A DNA stretch of 64,000 bases from Solibacillus sp. FSL H8-0523 (GTDB lineage: Bacteria; Bacillota; Bacilli; Bacillales_A; Planococcaceae). The first letter of the stretch is position 1, and every line of letters begins with the position of its first letter. The stretch lies in the NCBI RefSeq assembly GCF_038051985.1, contig NZ_CP150291.1, positions 1,798,001-1,862,000 on the forward strand, read 5' to 3'. The notes beneath the pieces were generated by a model, which worked only from the letters and a program-made list of their open reading frames with translations, was not told the origin of the DNA and searched no databases. Position numbers and translations under genes: made by a program. This document shows positions 33,932 to 43,968 of the stretch, piece by piece.

Positions 33932-35695
33932 ATGAAAAATAAAAGCTCAATGGAAATTAGTTTGTTCAAGGTTTATATATGGGCTCTTTCCTTTTTAAAG
34001 CCATATTCAATGAAAGTTTTACTATTAATCATTTGCGGGGTAGTTATCGCAGTAAGTGAACTTATCATTCCCAAAATGTTTGGCTTTTTTATCGACGATG
34101 TTTTAAAAAATAAGAATGTAAATTTATTTATTTATTGCCTATGTGCCATTTTATTCGTTTTACTACTAAAATTAATTGCGACAGCTTTAAAAGAATATTT
34201 GCAACGTTACATACAAGAAAATAGTGTGAGAGATTTACAGTGGAGTGTTGTATCGAAATTACGAGTTCTTGGCGCCAAATATCTGGAGAAAAACTCTACA
34301 GGGACAATATTTGCAATAGTAAACACTGAAGTTGCAGCTTTACAACAACTATATAGAAGATACTTCCCTGAAATGATCCAACATATTTTATTTGTTTCGA
34401 TCGCTATTTATTTCATGTTAGATATCAGTCTTTATTTAAGTTTAACGATCATTCCTTGCTTTTCCCTGTACTACTTACTTGGCCCAAGTATTGAAAAGCA
34501 AGCTACTAATATTGGGAAAAAACTAGCGAATAGTCAAGTCGATTTGGGACAAAAATATTATGAAAGTGTCTCTTTAATCAAAGAACTGCATGTGTTTAAT
34601 AGCTTTAAATGGGATTCAGATAAAACATTAAAAGAGGTAGGGAACAATACAGATTTATATTCGAAGCGGTATTGGTATGCTTATTTAAGAGGGTCGGTTC
34701 GACGTTTTACTTATTATTTTGGAGCGATTATTCTAATAATATTTGGTTGTTATTTAATAGGTGAAGAAACGATAACAGCAGGAGATTTTGTTTCGTTTTT
34801 ACTACTATATTTAGCTACGATGCATAAATTAACATCAGTCATTACGCTTTTAACGGAGCAAAAAATGCTTATGTTTCAAGCGAGCAAACTTTATGAATTT
34901 ACCCACTTACAACCAACAATTACTGAAATGGAAGGTGCTATCCATTTAAATAAGGTAGAAGGAAATATTAATTTCGAAAATGTGTCTTTTAGTTATACTC
35001 CGAATAATCCTATATTAAAAAATTTAAATTTTAATATTAAGTCTGGGGAAAAAATAGCATTTGTTGGAGAGTCAGGAAGTGGAAAATCTACAATCGCAAA
35101 GTTAATGATCCGTTTTTATGACTGTAATAGTGGGGACATCTCAATTGATGGCAATCCTATTAACTTACTAAGTTTGGAGTCAATTAGACAATCGATTGGT
35201 ATTGTCTTTCAGGATGTATATATTTTTGGATCCACAATAAAAGACAATATTTTATTTGGAAATCCATCTGCAACAGAAGAAGAGATCTTTGAGGCATCAA
35301 AGGCAGCACAACTGCATGACTATATTATAGAATTACCAGATCAATATAATACGAAAGTTGATGAAAAAGGGGACACGTTATCAGGCGGACTCAAACAACG
35401 AGTGGGCTTGGCAAGACTGTTTCTAATGAATCCATCTATAGTAATAATGGATGAACCAACCTCTGCTTTAGATAATATCACTGAAAAAAGTATACAAAAC
35501 TCTTTAGATCGTTTTCTAAAGGATAAGACTGTCATAACGATTGCCCACAGATTAAGTACAATTCGCGATTATGATCGTATCTACGTACTTGAGCATGGCA
35601 TCATTACAGAATCTGGTTCACATGAGCAGTTACTAGCAAAGAATGGTCTTTATAAGAAATTTATATTACAAACGAAAGAAGCTGGGCTCGTATGA
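33932..35695 (+). CDS. ABC exporter half-transporter (permease-ATPase), subunit 1
   Basis: 587 residues, ATG at 33932 (AGAGGGAT upstream). Six membrane helices (about 1-320) are fused to a nucleotide-binding domain: Walker A GESGSGKST (about 378), Q-loop VFQDVYIFGS, signature LSGGLKQR, Walker B IVIMDEPTSAL with catalytic Glu, and H-loop IAHRLSTI. MsbA/LmrA-type, with no C39 peptidase domain. The stop overlaps the next gene's start (ATGA), so the two make a heterodimeric exporter of lipid, drug or peptide. Confidence 0.95.
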   Translation: MKNKSSMEISLFKVYIWALSFLKPYSMKVLLLIICGVVIAVSELIIPKMFGFFIDDVLKNKNVNLFIYCLCAILFVLLLKLIATALKEYLQRYIQENSVRDLQWSVVSKLRVLGAKYLEKNSTGTIFAIVNTEVAALQQLYRRYFPEMIQHILFVSIAIYFMLDISLYLSLTIIPCFSLYYLLGPSIEKQATNIGKKLANSQVDLGQKYYESVSLIKELHVFNSFKWDSDKTLKEVGNNTDLYSKRYWYAYLRGSVRRFTYYFGAIILIIFGCYLIGEETITAGDFVSFLLLYLATMHKLTSVITLLTEQKMLMFQASKLYEFTHLQPTITEMEGAIHLNKVEGNINFENVSFSYTPNNPILKNLNFNIKSGEKIAFVGESGSGKSTIAKLMIRFYDCNSGDISIDGNPINLLSLESIRQSIGIVFQDVYIFGSTIKDNILFGNPSATEEEIFEASKAAQLHDYIIELPDQYNTKVDEKGDTLSGGLKQRVGLARLFLMNPSIVIMDEPTSALDNITEKSIQNSLDRFLKDKTVITIAHRLSTIRDYDRIYVLEHGIITESGSHEQLLAKNGLYKKFILQTKEAGLV

Positions 35696-37428
35696 AGAAT
35701 ATGCATTGGATTTGGTCTTATATTAAAAATCAAAAGTTCCTCTATTTTTCTTCTATTTTTTTATTAATCATTGAATCGATAAGCTTTGTTTATTCAATAA
35801 CGTTGCAACAATATATTATTGATCAAATCATTATGGGGTCAGATTTTGGTGGAATTTTAAAATATGTTCTATTAATTGCCCTATGTTATTTTATATTCGT
35901 AATCTTATTTGTTGTGAATCCATATATTCAAAGTAAAATTCATGGTCGTGTTAAATATCAATTAACTGAGCAAGGTTTATCAACTTTATATAGTACGCCC
36001 ATCAATATCATTCAAAAAGAAAGAAATGCGAGGTATGTACATTTTTTTACAAATGAAATATCCATTGTTGCAAGATTAATAGGCGAAGATATTTCGGATA
36101 TTATTAAGCACTTGGTAAGTACCATTATTATATGCGTGTTATTTATAAAGGCTTCTCCTATTCTTTTTTTATCAATTCTTATTTTATCTCTTTTCTATAT
36201 AAAAACTGGGAAAAAATTATCGAATGAGCAAAAAACAGTTTCGAAAGATATTCAAAAGAAAAAATCTTCACTACTCATTGTATTGGAAGAATGTATCACA
36301 TCTACTCGTGATGTGATCGCGAATAACCGTGGGGATTGGGAAAAAAAGAGATATCAAAACAGTTTTATTCAATACTTCAAAAGTGTCATGATGGAAGGAA
36401 AGCTAAAGATAAAAATGGTGTTTTCATTAGAATCTATCACTTCCATTGCACAGCTCATTGTCATTGGATATGGGGGTTACCTTGTATTTAAGGGGGTAAT
36501 GTCAATTGGGTTATTAGTTGTGATATACCAACTGACATTAGAACTGCTGCACTCGTTTGGAAAAGTATACAATTTAATATTTTCATTTTCAGGTAAGATG
36601 GCTTCCGTTGAAAATATTAGCAATTGGTTTAATACAAAGCTAAAGCAAAGAGAGAATACGAAAACAATCTCCTCGATTGAGTCATTAACAATGAATAATA
36701 TCTCTTTTCGTTATAATTCAGGGGGGAAATTGATATTTAAAAATTTTTCTTTAGATATACCAATTGGCAAGAAAATAGCTTTAGTTGGACTGAGTGGTAG
36801 TGGGAAATCAACTATTGGAAGTTTACTTGAAAATTTATATGAAGTTGAAGAGGGAAGTATACAGGCAAATAATATAAATATTACTGATATTTCAAAAGAT
36901 ATTTGGAAATCGAAAGTTAGTATTGTTTTTCAAGATCCGTACATATTTCCGGGAACTGTAAAAGATAATTTATTACTGGGGTATAATGGAATTACTGATA
37001 CTCAAATAATGAGTTTAGTCAAAGCAATGTGTATTGATGATTTCATTCAGAAATTGCCGGAGAAGTATGATAGTTCACTAGGGGAGCGCGGAATAACGAT
37101 TTCAGGCGGTGAAAAACAAAGGTTAGCATTAGTGCGTGCTTTAATTAGAGATCCAGAGGTATTAATTTTAGATGAGTCTACATCGGCATTAGATGTAAGT
37201 ACAGAAAAAATCATTCATGAAAATCTTGCCATACTTAGAGAAAATAAAACGACCATTATTATTGCGCATCGACTCTCTACGATTAAAGATTCAGACATTA
37301 TATTTGTTATGGATAAGGGGGAAATTGTAGAACAAGGTTGTCATGCTGAGTTATTAAAAAATAAATCCTTATATTATGAATTAGTGTTGAATGAGATGAA
37401 GGATAATAATTATTTAATATATCAGTAA
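35692..37428 (+). CDS. ABC exporter half-transporter, subunit 2
   Basis: 578 residues; ATG at 35692 overlaps the preceding stop by four bases, showing translational coupling. Six membrane helices, then Walker A GLSGSGKST (about 366), Q-loop VFQDPYIFPG, signature ISGGEKQR, Walker B VLILDESTSAL and H-loop IAHRLSTI. Both subunits keep the Walker B glutamate, so both ATP sites look functional. The cargo is unknown. Confidence 0.95.
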   Translation: MKNMHWIWSYIKNQKFLYFSSIFLLIIESISFVYSITLQQYIIDQIIMGSDFGGILKYVLLIALCYFIFVILFVVNPYIQSKIHGRVKYQLTEQGLSTLYSTPINIIQKERNARYVHFFTNEISIVARLIGEDISDIIKHLVSTIIICVLFIKASPILFLSILILSLFYIKTGKKLSNEQKTVSKDIQKKKSSLLIVLEECITSTRDVIANNRGDWEKKRYQNSFIQYFKSVMMEGKLKIKMVFSLESITSIAQLIVIGYGGYLVFKGVMSIGLLVVIYQLTLELLHSFGKVYNLIFSFSGKMASVENISNWFNTKLKQRENTKTISSIESLTMNNISFRYNSGGKLIFKNFSLDIPIGKKIALVGLSGSGKSTIGSLLENLYEVEEGSIQANNINITDISKDIWKSKVSIVFQDPYIFPGTVKDNLLLGYNGITDTQIMSLVKAMCIDDFIQKLPEKYDSSLGERGITISGGEKQRLALVRALIRDPEVLILDESTSALDVSTEKIIHENLAILRENKTTIIIAHRLSTIKDSDIIFVMDKGEIVEQGCHAELLKNKSLYYELVLNEMKDNNYLIYQ

Positions 37429-37596
37429 AAAAATTTCCAAGTTTACAGGGAAATTAGGTTTTTTTCATAGAATTCTATCAATGAGTTCGCAGTTAACGAA
37501 ATTAATAAAATTTACTAGTATTAAGGTCTGAAACATTAACATTTGTCAGTATTCTACGTGTTTTTAATAATGTACATTTGAATAGAGCGGTGCTTT

Positions 37597-37706
37597 GACA
37601 AGTTTGTTGTGAGCAATGGTTTTCAGAAGGCTGAGGGAAATACAACTAATGAGGTTTTCAATCTACAAAGTTTGGGGCTTAGTACAGATGAAGTAGAAAA
37701 TTTATA
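37597..37706 (+). pseudogene. 3' remnant of an unidentified gene
   Basis: The frame DKFVVSNGFQKAEGNTTNEV, then FNLQSLGLSTDEVENL and a stop, lies directly before the NHL-repeat gene without start or ribosome site. Protein-like in composition, probably the tail of a lost gene. Confidence 0.35.
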
Positions 37707-37721
37707 AGGTTGGTGAATGAA

Positions 37722-39302
37722 ATGAAACAACAGATTTTGAAAAAATATATCGTAATCACATCTGTATGCTTGATGGCTTTAGCGACACCATTCGTTGCGC
37801 AGGGTGAAGGAGTGCTCGATAGTAAGCGCGGATTACTAGAATTACGCACAATGGTAGGACAATCGAAGGCTGGTTTTAACGACGGATCCACTGCTGATGC
37901 GTCATTATTCTATCCTACTTCATTACTACAGCAGACTGACGGCAGCTTACTAATTAGTGATACCAATAATCATAAAATTAGAATGCTAGCTAACGATCAA
38001 CTAACTACTTTAAGTGGCCATATTGTAGATTTTGATGAATCCTCGATGCCGGTAGGAAGCTATGGAGATGGTGCTCTTGATGTAGCTATGTATCAATCAC
38101 CTGGTGGACTTGCGATGGATGAACAAGGTCAAATCTATATTGCTGATACAAATAATCATAGTATTCGCCTTATATCTAAGGAAGGTACTGTAACAACAAT
38201 TGCTGGTTCATGGCAACTTGGCGATCAAGATGGGAAGGGCTCAGCTGCGGGATTCTATGCTCCATCCGATGTTGCTGTCGATAGTCAAGGTAACGTCTAT
38301 GTTGCTGATACGTTAAATCATCTTATTCGTAAAATAGATACGAAAGGCAATGTTACAACTTTGAATAAGGCATCTGAAAGAGTGGTTGAATATTTTCCAG
38401 GTGTATTAGAGTATAGTGGCGATTTTGCAGATGGTTCTCTAGCTGAAGCTATGTTCAATGAGCCTACTGGTCTAGCGATAGATGCTCAAGATAATTTATA
38501 TGTTAGCGATAAAGGGAATCAACGTATCCGCTATATCGATTTTGCTACGAATAAGGTATCGACAGTAGTGGGCAATGGCCTTTATGACAGCGATGAGTTG
38601 TATGTGAAGGGAGCTTATGTTGATGGGGCAGTTTCTGTTGCACGTCTATCCTCTCCAGCAGGGATTACAGTAACAAAATCAGGTATAGTACTTGTCGCAG
38701 ATACACTTAATCATGTCGTTCGGGCTATTTATAATGGGAATGTAACGACAGTCGCTGGTATTGGAGGGGAGTATGGCTTCGCGGATGGCGTACTATCCTC
38801 AGGGGCATTGAATAAGCCTACCGATGTCATCGAATTAGCTAATGGAAATATCGCGATTGCTGATTCATCTAACAATAGAATAAGAGTCGTTCAATCTTAT
38901 GTAATTCCAGAAAGGGTAAAATACGATGGCCCCACTCGTATTATTGTAAATGATGAGCTGCTGGAAACGGATGTTGCTCCAATGCTCGAAAAAAATCGGA
39001 TATATGTACCGCTACGAGCGATCGTTACGAAGCTAGGTTTGAATGTCAACTATTTGACAGAGACGAAGCAATATGAAGTTATCGTCGATGATAAGCTGAG
39101 CTATATATTCTCTACATCAAGTGATCGCGTAATAAGGCTTGAAAATGGTGCGAATAGTGAATTATTGATGGATGATTCCGTTATTTTAGCGGATGGTCGT
39201 CTATTAATTCCAGTGAGATTTTTTGCAGAGCAACTTGGATATGATGTGCAATGGGATCAAGCGAACAGTAATGTTGTTATAAGACATACAATATTTAATT
39301 GA
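37722..39302 (+). CDS. Secreted NHL-repeat beta-propeller protein with a stalk domain
   Basis: 526 residues; start taken at the ATG 37722, with TTG/GTG 9-12 bases earlier also possible. Signal peptide about 1-27 (PFVAQG). At least five NHL-type repeats follow (SLLISDTNNHKIRML, IYIADTNNHSIRLI, VYVADTLNHLIRKI, LYVSDKGNQRIRYI, VLVADTLNHVVRAI) at about 40-395. Then comes a copper-amine-oxidase N-terminal-like domain (LEKNRIYVPLRAIVTKLGLN, DGRLLIPVRFFAEQLGYDVQW). It probably acts in wall or matrix binding. The FecR-domain gene follows 23 bases downstream. Confidence 0.88.
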   Translation: MKQQILKKYIVITSVCLMALATPFVAQGEGVLDSKRGLLELRTMVGQSKAGFNDGSTADASLFYPTSLLQQTDGSLLISDTNNHKIRMLANDQLTTLSGHIVDFDESSMPVGSYGDGALDVAMYQSPGGLAMDEQGQIYIADTNNHSIRLISKEGTVTTIAGSWQLGDQDGKGSAAGFYAPSDVAVDSQGNVYVADTLNHLIRKIDTKGNVTTLNKASERVVEYFPGVLEYSGDFADGSLAEAMFNEPTGLAIDAQDNLYVSDKGNQRIRYIDFATNKVSTVVGNGLYDSDELYVKGAYVDGAVSVARLSSPAGITVTKSGIVLVADTLNHVVRAIYNGNVTTVAGIGGEYGFADGVLSSGALNKPTDVIELANGNIAIADSSNNRIRVVQSYVIPERVKYDGPTRIIVNDELLETDVAPMLEKNRIYVPLRAIVTKLGLNVNYLTETKQYEVIVDDKLSYIFSTSSDRVIRLENGANSELLMDDSVILADGRLLIPVRFFAEQLGYDVQWDQANSNVVIRHTIFN

Positions 39303-39325
39303 TAATGAGCAAAGGAGGAATCACT

Positions 39326-41695
39326 TTGAAAAGGTGGAGTATAGTAACGCTTATAGCTATATTTTTGACAGTATCGATATTTAGCCATGTCGGAACAGCT
39401 GAGGCATCCACTTCAAGAGTTGCAATTATATCGAAGGTGGAAGGTACAGTTGAGGTTCAAAAATCCGGAGGTAAAAAGATACTTAAAGGATTCAAAGGAA
39501 TGAGCTTGAATCAAGGTGATATTGTAACTACTGGTAAGGAAAGCTCAGTTGTATTGAAATTTTCTAATGGTACATCAGAAGACGATACATTCGTATTAGA
39601 GAGTAGTGCAAAGGTAACTTTTAGTAAGCTGTCTAATAAGAGTGGTACTATAACGAAAGTAAGTATGCTTAAAGGAAAAGCATGGGTCGATGTAAAGTCG
39701 ATTAAAAATAAAGAGGATGAATTTGTATTGGAGACTCCGACTGCTATTATGGGCGTACGGGGGACAAACTTCTTTGTAGGTGTAGACCCTAACACAGGAC
39801 TTCCTTCGTTAGCGGTATTGTCGGGGAATGTTAATGTTACTGGAAGCGGTAATAATACTAATCAATTTAACGTTTATCCAGCTTCAGCATTGACTGTTGG
39901 TGGCCAATATCAACTACAAACGATACCGATAGATAATCAAATTTTAGCTCAAATGTTAAATTCAACTAGTAGTGAAGTTATGGCAGCGATCCTAGAAAGT
40001 GCACAAAAAATTATTAGAGAGAACCAAAAGCTAATGAATCAGTTTTCAACGACAACTTTCCCAACGGAAATTAATCAATTTCCGCTAGCACAAAATCAAT
40101 ATACTGATAATGTATATAATTTATTGCTAGCTCTAGCAGAAGAGGCATTTAAGTTAAATAAAATAGATGGAAATGCACTATCAGAATTACAAGGGCAAAT
40201 TAAAGAGCAGCAATTGAATAATAGTGAATTGCATAAAAATCAAGACGATGTAGATTGGGAATTTGAAGCGAAAAAATTAAGCGAGCAACAGCGTTTAGAA
40301 AAATTACAGGCAGAGCAGGCCAAAAAGCTTGCATTAATGAAAGACATTGCTGCTAATGAAAAAAAAGCTAAAGAGGATAAATTAAAGCAAGATCGGCTTG
40401 ATGCATTAGAAAAGATCTGGCTTGCTAAGCTAAGCCAAGCTGAGCGGGATAAATATGAACGTGAGAAGCAGGAAAGATTAGATGAGCAGCAATCAGGTCA
40501 GGGGAACACTAATGGTGATTCAACGGTAACTCCAAAACCAACAGAGACTCCGGGCCCTACAGAAAATCCAGGCCCGACAGAGACGCCGAAACCGACAGAA
40601 CCTCCAACACCAACATGGCCACAAATAGAGAAGCCATTCGATTTACAGCTCGAGATAGGTGATAGTTCGACAGCTATGAATTATAAGCGAGGAGCATCGA
40701 TTACCGATCTACTAGTTAAAGAACCAATAGTAGTAAGCCGTGATGATGTAAGTCTTGTATTTAAATCAACGGACCCATCGATGCAACTTTTAGAAGTTAA
40801 GCGTGATGGTGAGCCCATCTATGAACTAGATGAAGACGATGACGGTAATGGTGATGGAGTATTTATAACTCATTTGTCTCAGGATCGCGCTGAGATGAGA
40901 TTCACAGTAACGGTGAATCATAACAAGTTAGATACGAAAGAATTTAATTTGAATGTGGCTACAGTAGTACCGCCCTCATGGTCAGATATCGAGAAACCGT
41001 TCGATGTTCAACTTCTGACAAATGAATTGCCGACAGATTTGAATTATAGTAAGAGTGGTGAAGAAGATGATATCACCAACCTATTAATTGAACGAGAAAT
41101 ACCAGTTAACGGTGATAATGTATCTTTGGCAATTATATCAAATGATCAAAATATACAAATACTTGAAGTTGAGAGAAATGGAATAAGTATTAAAAATCCA
41201 GATACTGGGCAATTCTTAACGCAGTTGGGGCAACAGAAAACTGAGTTAATTTTCACAATAACTGTGCAACATAATACATTTGGTCCGAAAGTATTTAAAT
41301 TGATAGTGAATACCGTTGTTGTACAACCATTTAATATTTACGAAATATGGGGAGGTCATGATGGAAGTGTCGTTTCTAATCTACCGGCCCCATATACAAT
41401 TAGCGCAGGAGTTTCTAATTATGATTACGTCATTACAGTAGATGAGATTAATTTTACTGAACAATATCTTAATGCTATAGGCTTTAATAGAAAAGATGAC
41501 GCCGATGAAATGTTGCTACATGTAAAAGTTGGAGATGAGTGGCAACCTCTAGAAATGAATCTCCAAGATAGTGTGGAATATAAACACTATCCAACTCCGG
41601 GGGCTGATTCAATACAGTACGAACTAGTGCATACAAGGGATGGGATTCCAGAGACGTATCTCATTAATGTCCTGTCCATTCAATGGAATAATTAA
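39326..41695 (+). CDS. Secreted FecR-domain protein with Pro/Thr linker and beta-sandwich repeats
   Basis: 789 residues from the TTG at 39326, with AAAGGAGG upstream at 39310-39317. Signal peptide about 1-27 (TAEAS); a FecR domain at about 35-175 (GDIVTTGKESSVVLKFSNG, ETPTAIMGVRGTNFFVGVD); a coiled-coil, Lys/Glu/Gln-rich region (about 270-390); a TP/GP-rich linker (about 400-440); two similar about 100-residue beta-sandwich domains (IEKPFDLQL..., IEKPFDVQL...) and a third end domain. FecR domains outside iron signalling often sit in surface proteins. Operon with the NHL protein. Confidence 0.88.
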   Translation: MKRWSIVTLIAIFLTVSIFSHVGTAEASTSRVAIISKVEGTVEVQKSGGKKILKGFKGMSLNQGDIVTTGKESSVVLKFSNGTSEDDTFVLESSAKVTFSKLSNKSGTITKVSMLKGKAWVDVKSIKNKEDEFVLETPTAIMGVRGTNFFVGVDPNTGLPSLAVLSGNVNVTGSGNNTNQFNVYPASALTVGGQYQLQTIPIDNQILAQMLNSTSSEVMAAILESAQKIIRENQKLMNQFSTTTFPTEINQFPLAQNQYTDNVYNLLLALAEEAFKLNKIDGNALSELQGQIKEQQLNNSELHKNQDDVDWEFEAKKLSEQQRLEKLQAEQAKKLALMKDIAANEKKAKEDKLKQDRLDALEKIWLAKLSQAERDKYEREKQERLDEQQSGQGNTNGDSTVTPKPTETPGPTENPGPTETPKPTEPPTPTWPQIEKPFDLQLEIGDSSTAMNYKRGASITDLLVKEPIVVSRDDVSLVFKSTDPSMQLLEVKRDGEPIYELDEDDDGNGDGVFITHLSQDRAEMRFTVTVNHNKLDTKEFNLNVATVVPPSWSDIEKPFDVQLLTNELPTDLNYSKSGEEDDITNLLIEREIPVNGDNVSLAIISNDQNIQILEVERNGISIKNPDTGQFLTQLGQQKTELIFTITVQHNTFGPKVFKLIVNTVVVQPFNIYEIWGGHDGSVVSNLPAPYTISAGVSNYDYVITVDEINFTEQYLNAIGFNRKDDADEMLLHVKVGDEWQPLEMNLQDSVEYKHYPTPGADSIQYELVHTRDGIPETYLINVLSIQWNN

Positions 41696-41740
41696 ATGAC
41701 TGAGTTCAATTGCTAAATGATTAATCGAGTTTTCATACGT

Positions 41741-41832
41741 AAGCTCGAAATATAAAAAAGCGCACCTTTTCGGTACGCAGGTCGAATAGCCATTTATCTG
41801 AAATTTTTTTCGGATAGATGGCTTTTTGCACA
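41741..41832. repeat. Two-hairpin repeat element, copy A
   Basis: CGAAATATAAAAAAGC precedes hairpin 1 (GCGCACC/GGTACGC). Hairpin 2 follows (CCATTTATCTG / CGGATAGATGG around a T-rich loop) and then TTTTTGCACA. Copy B at 56738-56830 has the same order with a different hairpin 2 stem that still pairs. Copy A abuts the integrase remnant. Confidence 0.75.
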
Positions 41833-41840
41833 ACTTACGC

Positions 41841-42148
41841 ATAAACAGCGCCAAGAAGAGTGGAGGGGATTTGTAGGTGAGCTATAAGAAGATAACGACT
41901 TAGTTATCTGTACCAATACTGTGTTATGGAAGCGCCTTGTTAAATGCACGAAGGTACCAAACATTCGTTTTCATGATATTCGACACACGCATACATCGAT
42001 TCTTATTTCGGAAATCGTTAAAATTTCGAGGCGATTAGGTCATGCCAACCCTAAAATTACGTTAGAGTTTTATGCACATTTATTGCCGAATGCAGATAAT
42101 GACATTGCAGACATTTTTCACAAGGCCATCCAAAGTAACGCTAAATAA
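41841..42148 (+). pseudogene. Tyrosine integrase, C-terminal remnant
   Basis: The frame aligns with the C-terminal third of the intact integrase at 58377: QEEWRGFVGEL, a stop, EDNDLVICTNT, then after a gap VPNIRFHDIRHTHTSILIS, and after a second gap RRLGHANPKITLEFYAHLLP. The catalytic HxxR (HDIR), GH and Tyr are still there, but the in-frame stop, two deletions and the missing N-terminal two thirds mean no function. It is followed by the hairpin and tRNA-Val fragment, as in the intact case. Confidence 0.92.
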
Positions 42149-42164
42149 TTGGAAAAAATCCTGC

Positions 42165-42302
42165 GGACAAATCCTAAAAGAGCGATGTAAGGGAGGAAGT
42201 CTTCTAAATAGAAAAACCTGCAAACGTTGATATATCAACGTTTGCAGGCACTTAAAGTGATGGTCTCAATAAGTCTCGAACTTGCGCCCCCCACCTTGTC
42301 GA
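42165..42302 (-). repeat. Junction repeat: hairpin plus tRNA-Val 3' fragment (attachment footprint)
   Basis: GCGGACAAATCCTAAAAGAG is followed by the hairpin CCTGCAAACGTTGATAT/ATCAACGTTTGCAGG (42216-42249) and a 42-base tRNA-Val 3' fragment (42261-42302, minus strand) that stops in the anticodon loop after TTGTCGA. The T stem is of the AAG/CTT type found in the intact tRNA at 59.6 kb. Confidence 0.88.
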
Positions 42303-42406
42303 AAGCATTTGGCCAAATCAAGCTAGTTCAGCTCAGTTAAATAAATCTGGAAAACGTTGATTTATCAAAGAAAAAGAAGTGTTTCTATACACTTCTCTTC
42401 CTTACT

Positions 42407-43102
42407 TTATGCAGGAATCGCCGAAGCTTTTCGTAATGCGCCTGTAATCACGCTATAAATCAAGGCAATAATGATTAGCAAACCGCCGAGAATAGCAATA
42501 ATCGAGGCCTCTGACAGTACCTCCCAAAGTGGTATATACCATTCGAAAATGACTATCACAATCGGAATTAAAATAAGAATCCCAATAAAGCTGTAACCCC
42601 CGATTGTCCCTAAACGATAAAAAACTACATTTAGTAGTATCCCAGAGATTAGGCAGAACAAAAGTAATACGAAGTCTAAAGCAAGTGTCAGCATAAATGG
42701 ATGGGCAGTATCGATAAGTAAAATAGGGTGGATGATGAAAATTTCTTTTACGTCTAACAGTTTGGATAAGAATTTGCTGATTTGATGCGTACAGGCAATA
42801 ATGAAAGCACCGGCAATGCTCCAAGCAAGAGAAAAAAGCCCTAAATGTAATACATATTGTATACGACTCAAGCCGAGCTTTAAAAAATACGGCATTGTTC
42901 TATTTAAAATCCTCGAAGCCATTATGCTGTAAAAAATATAAACAGGAATGGAAATCGTTATGGCAAAAGAAATATACTTACCAAAAAATGAATCTAAAAA
43001 AAACGACAGAAAGGCTATGGAAAACAAAATGCACCAGAAAATGATATTTTCCTTTTTATAGCTTTGAAAAAAGACGTAGAAGCTTCCTTTTAACACATTC
43101 AT
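42407..43102 (-). CDS. ABC transporter membrane subunit
   Basis: 231 residues, ATG at 43102, overlapping the stop of the ATPase gene by four bases. Six hydrophobic segments, no ATPase motif. Together with the ATPase and GntR-type regulator it matches the three-gene architecture of Bacillus ytrA-like operons, in which the transporter responds to cell-wall-active compounds. The substrate is not evident. Confidence 0.85.
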   Translation of the reverse strand: MNVLKGSFYVFFQSYKKENIIFWCILFSIAFLSFFLDSFFGKYISFAITISIPVYIFYSIMASRILNRTMPYFLKLGLSRIQYVLHLGLFSLAWSIAGAFIIACTHQISKFLSKLLDVKEIFIIHPILLIDTAHPFMLTLALDFVLLLFCLISGILLNVVFYRLGTIGGYSFIGILILIPIVIVIFEWYIPLWEVLSEASIIAILGGLLIIIALIYSVITGALRKASAIPA

Positions 43103-43965
43103 TTTGTTGACCTCGCCTTCTGCTTTTTACTTAAATACACCAACACGTCTTGCAGTGACACACTTCCAATTGTAATGTTTTCTGCCTCAATTGCTTTGCC
43201 ATTTGCAAAAAGTACTGCTGACATTTCATGCATGAAGGACTGCTTGTAAATAACCTCAAAACCTTCAATTGCCTGCTCAACGTTTTTGGATGCACCTTTT
43301 ACTGCCACAACATGCTGAGGCCATTCATCGGCATTTTTTTGCAACAATAATTTTCCTTCATGGATAATCAAAATTTCCTCAAATAACGCACTCGCCTCAT
43401 CAATTAAATGCGTCGATAACAAAAATAATCTAGGGTTTTCAGCCTGCTGTTCAATCAATAAATCATAAAAGCAATTTCTCCCTGCAGCATCTAGCCCAAT
43501 ATACGGCTCATCAAAAATCGTTATAGCTGCATTACTTGCAAAGCCTGTAATAATTCCAAGTGCAGACACCATACCTTTTGATAGGCTTTTTACTTTGTCT
43601 TTCGGGTTGAGTGCAAATACTTCTAGCAATTCTCTAGCAAGGGCATTATCCCATCTTGGATAAAAGAAGCTAATGGCCTTTAAGCTTTGGGCAACGGTCA
43701 TTTCGTCTTGGAAATTCCCACTTTCTGCAACAAAGCAAATCTCGCTTAAAATGTGTGGTGCATTGAAGACATTTTCGCCGTTGACACAAATTTCTCCTTC
43801 AGTTGCTGAAATGAGGCCGGCTAGCATATTCAAAAAAGTCGTTTTCCCCGCACCATTGTGGCCTAAAAATCCAACAATTTTAGGTCCTTCTATTTTAAAT
43901 GTTACATTTGCTAGAGCATGTTTCTTCTTATAGGATTTACTAACATTTCTCGCTTCAATGATCAT
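43099..43965 (-). CDS. ABC transporter ATP-binding protein
   Basis: 288 residues, ATG at 43965. Walker A GHNGAGKTT (about 35-43), Q-loop-region FVAESGNFQDEMTVAQSL, a degenerate signature LSKGMVSALG instead of LSGGQ, Walker B AITIFDEPYIGLD and H-loop LLSTHLIDE. The signature change is common in YtrB-type ATPases. It sits between the regulator (3-base gap) and the permease. Confidence 0.92.
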   Translation of the reverse strand: MIIEARNVSKSYKKKHALANVTFKIEGPKIVGFLGHNGAGKTTFLNMLAGLISATEGEICVNGENVFNAPHILSEICFVAESGNFQDEMTVAQSLKAISFFYPRWDNALARELLEVFALNPKDKVKSLSKGMVSALGIITGFASNAAITIFDEPYIGLDAAGRNCFYDLLIEQQAENPRLFLLSTHLIDEASALFEEILIIHEGKLLLQKNADEWPQHVVAVKGASKNVEQAIEGFEVIYKQSFMHEMSAVLFANGKAIEAENITIGSVSLQDVLVYLSKKQKARSTK

Positions 43966-43968
43966 ACG

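Noticed and set aside
41921-42148. Small stand-alone integrase gene
   Set aside because: It carries integrase catalytic residues, but comparison with the intact gene shows a stop and deletions upstream; it is a remnant rather than a short recombinase.
41741-42302. CRISPR-like array
   Set aside because: The repeats here and elsewhere are hairpins and element junctions of unequal spacing; no regularly spaced direct repeats with unique spacers and no cas genes were seen in the window.
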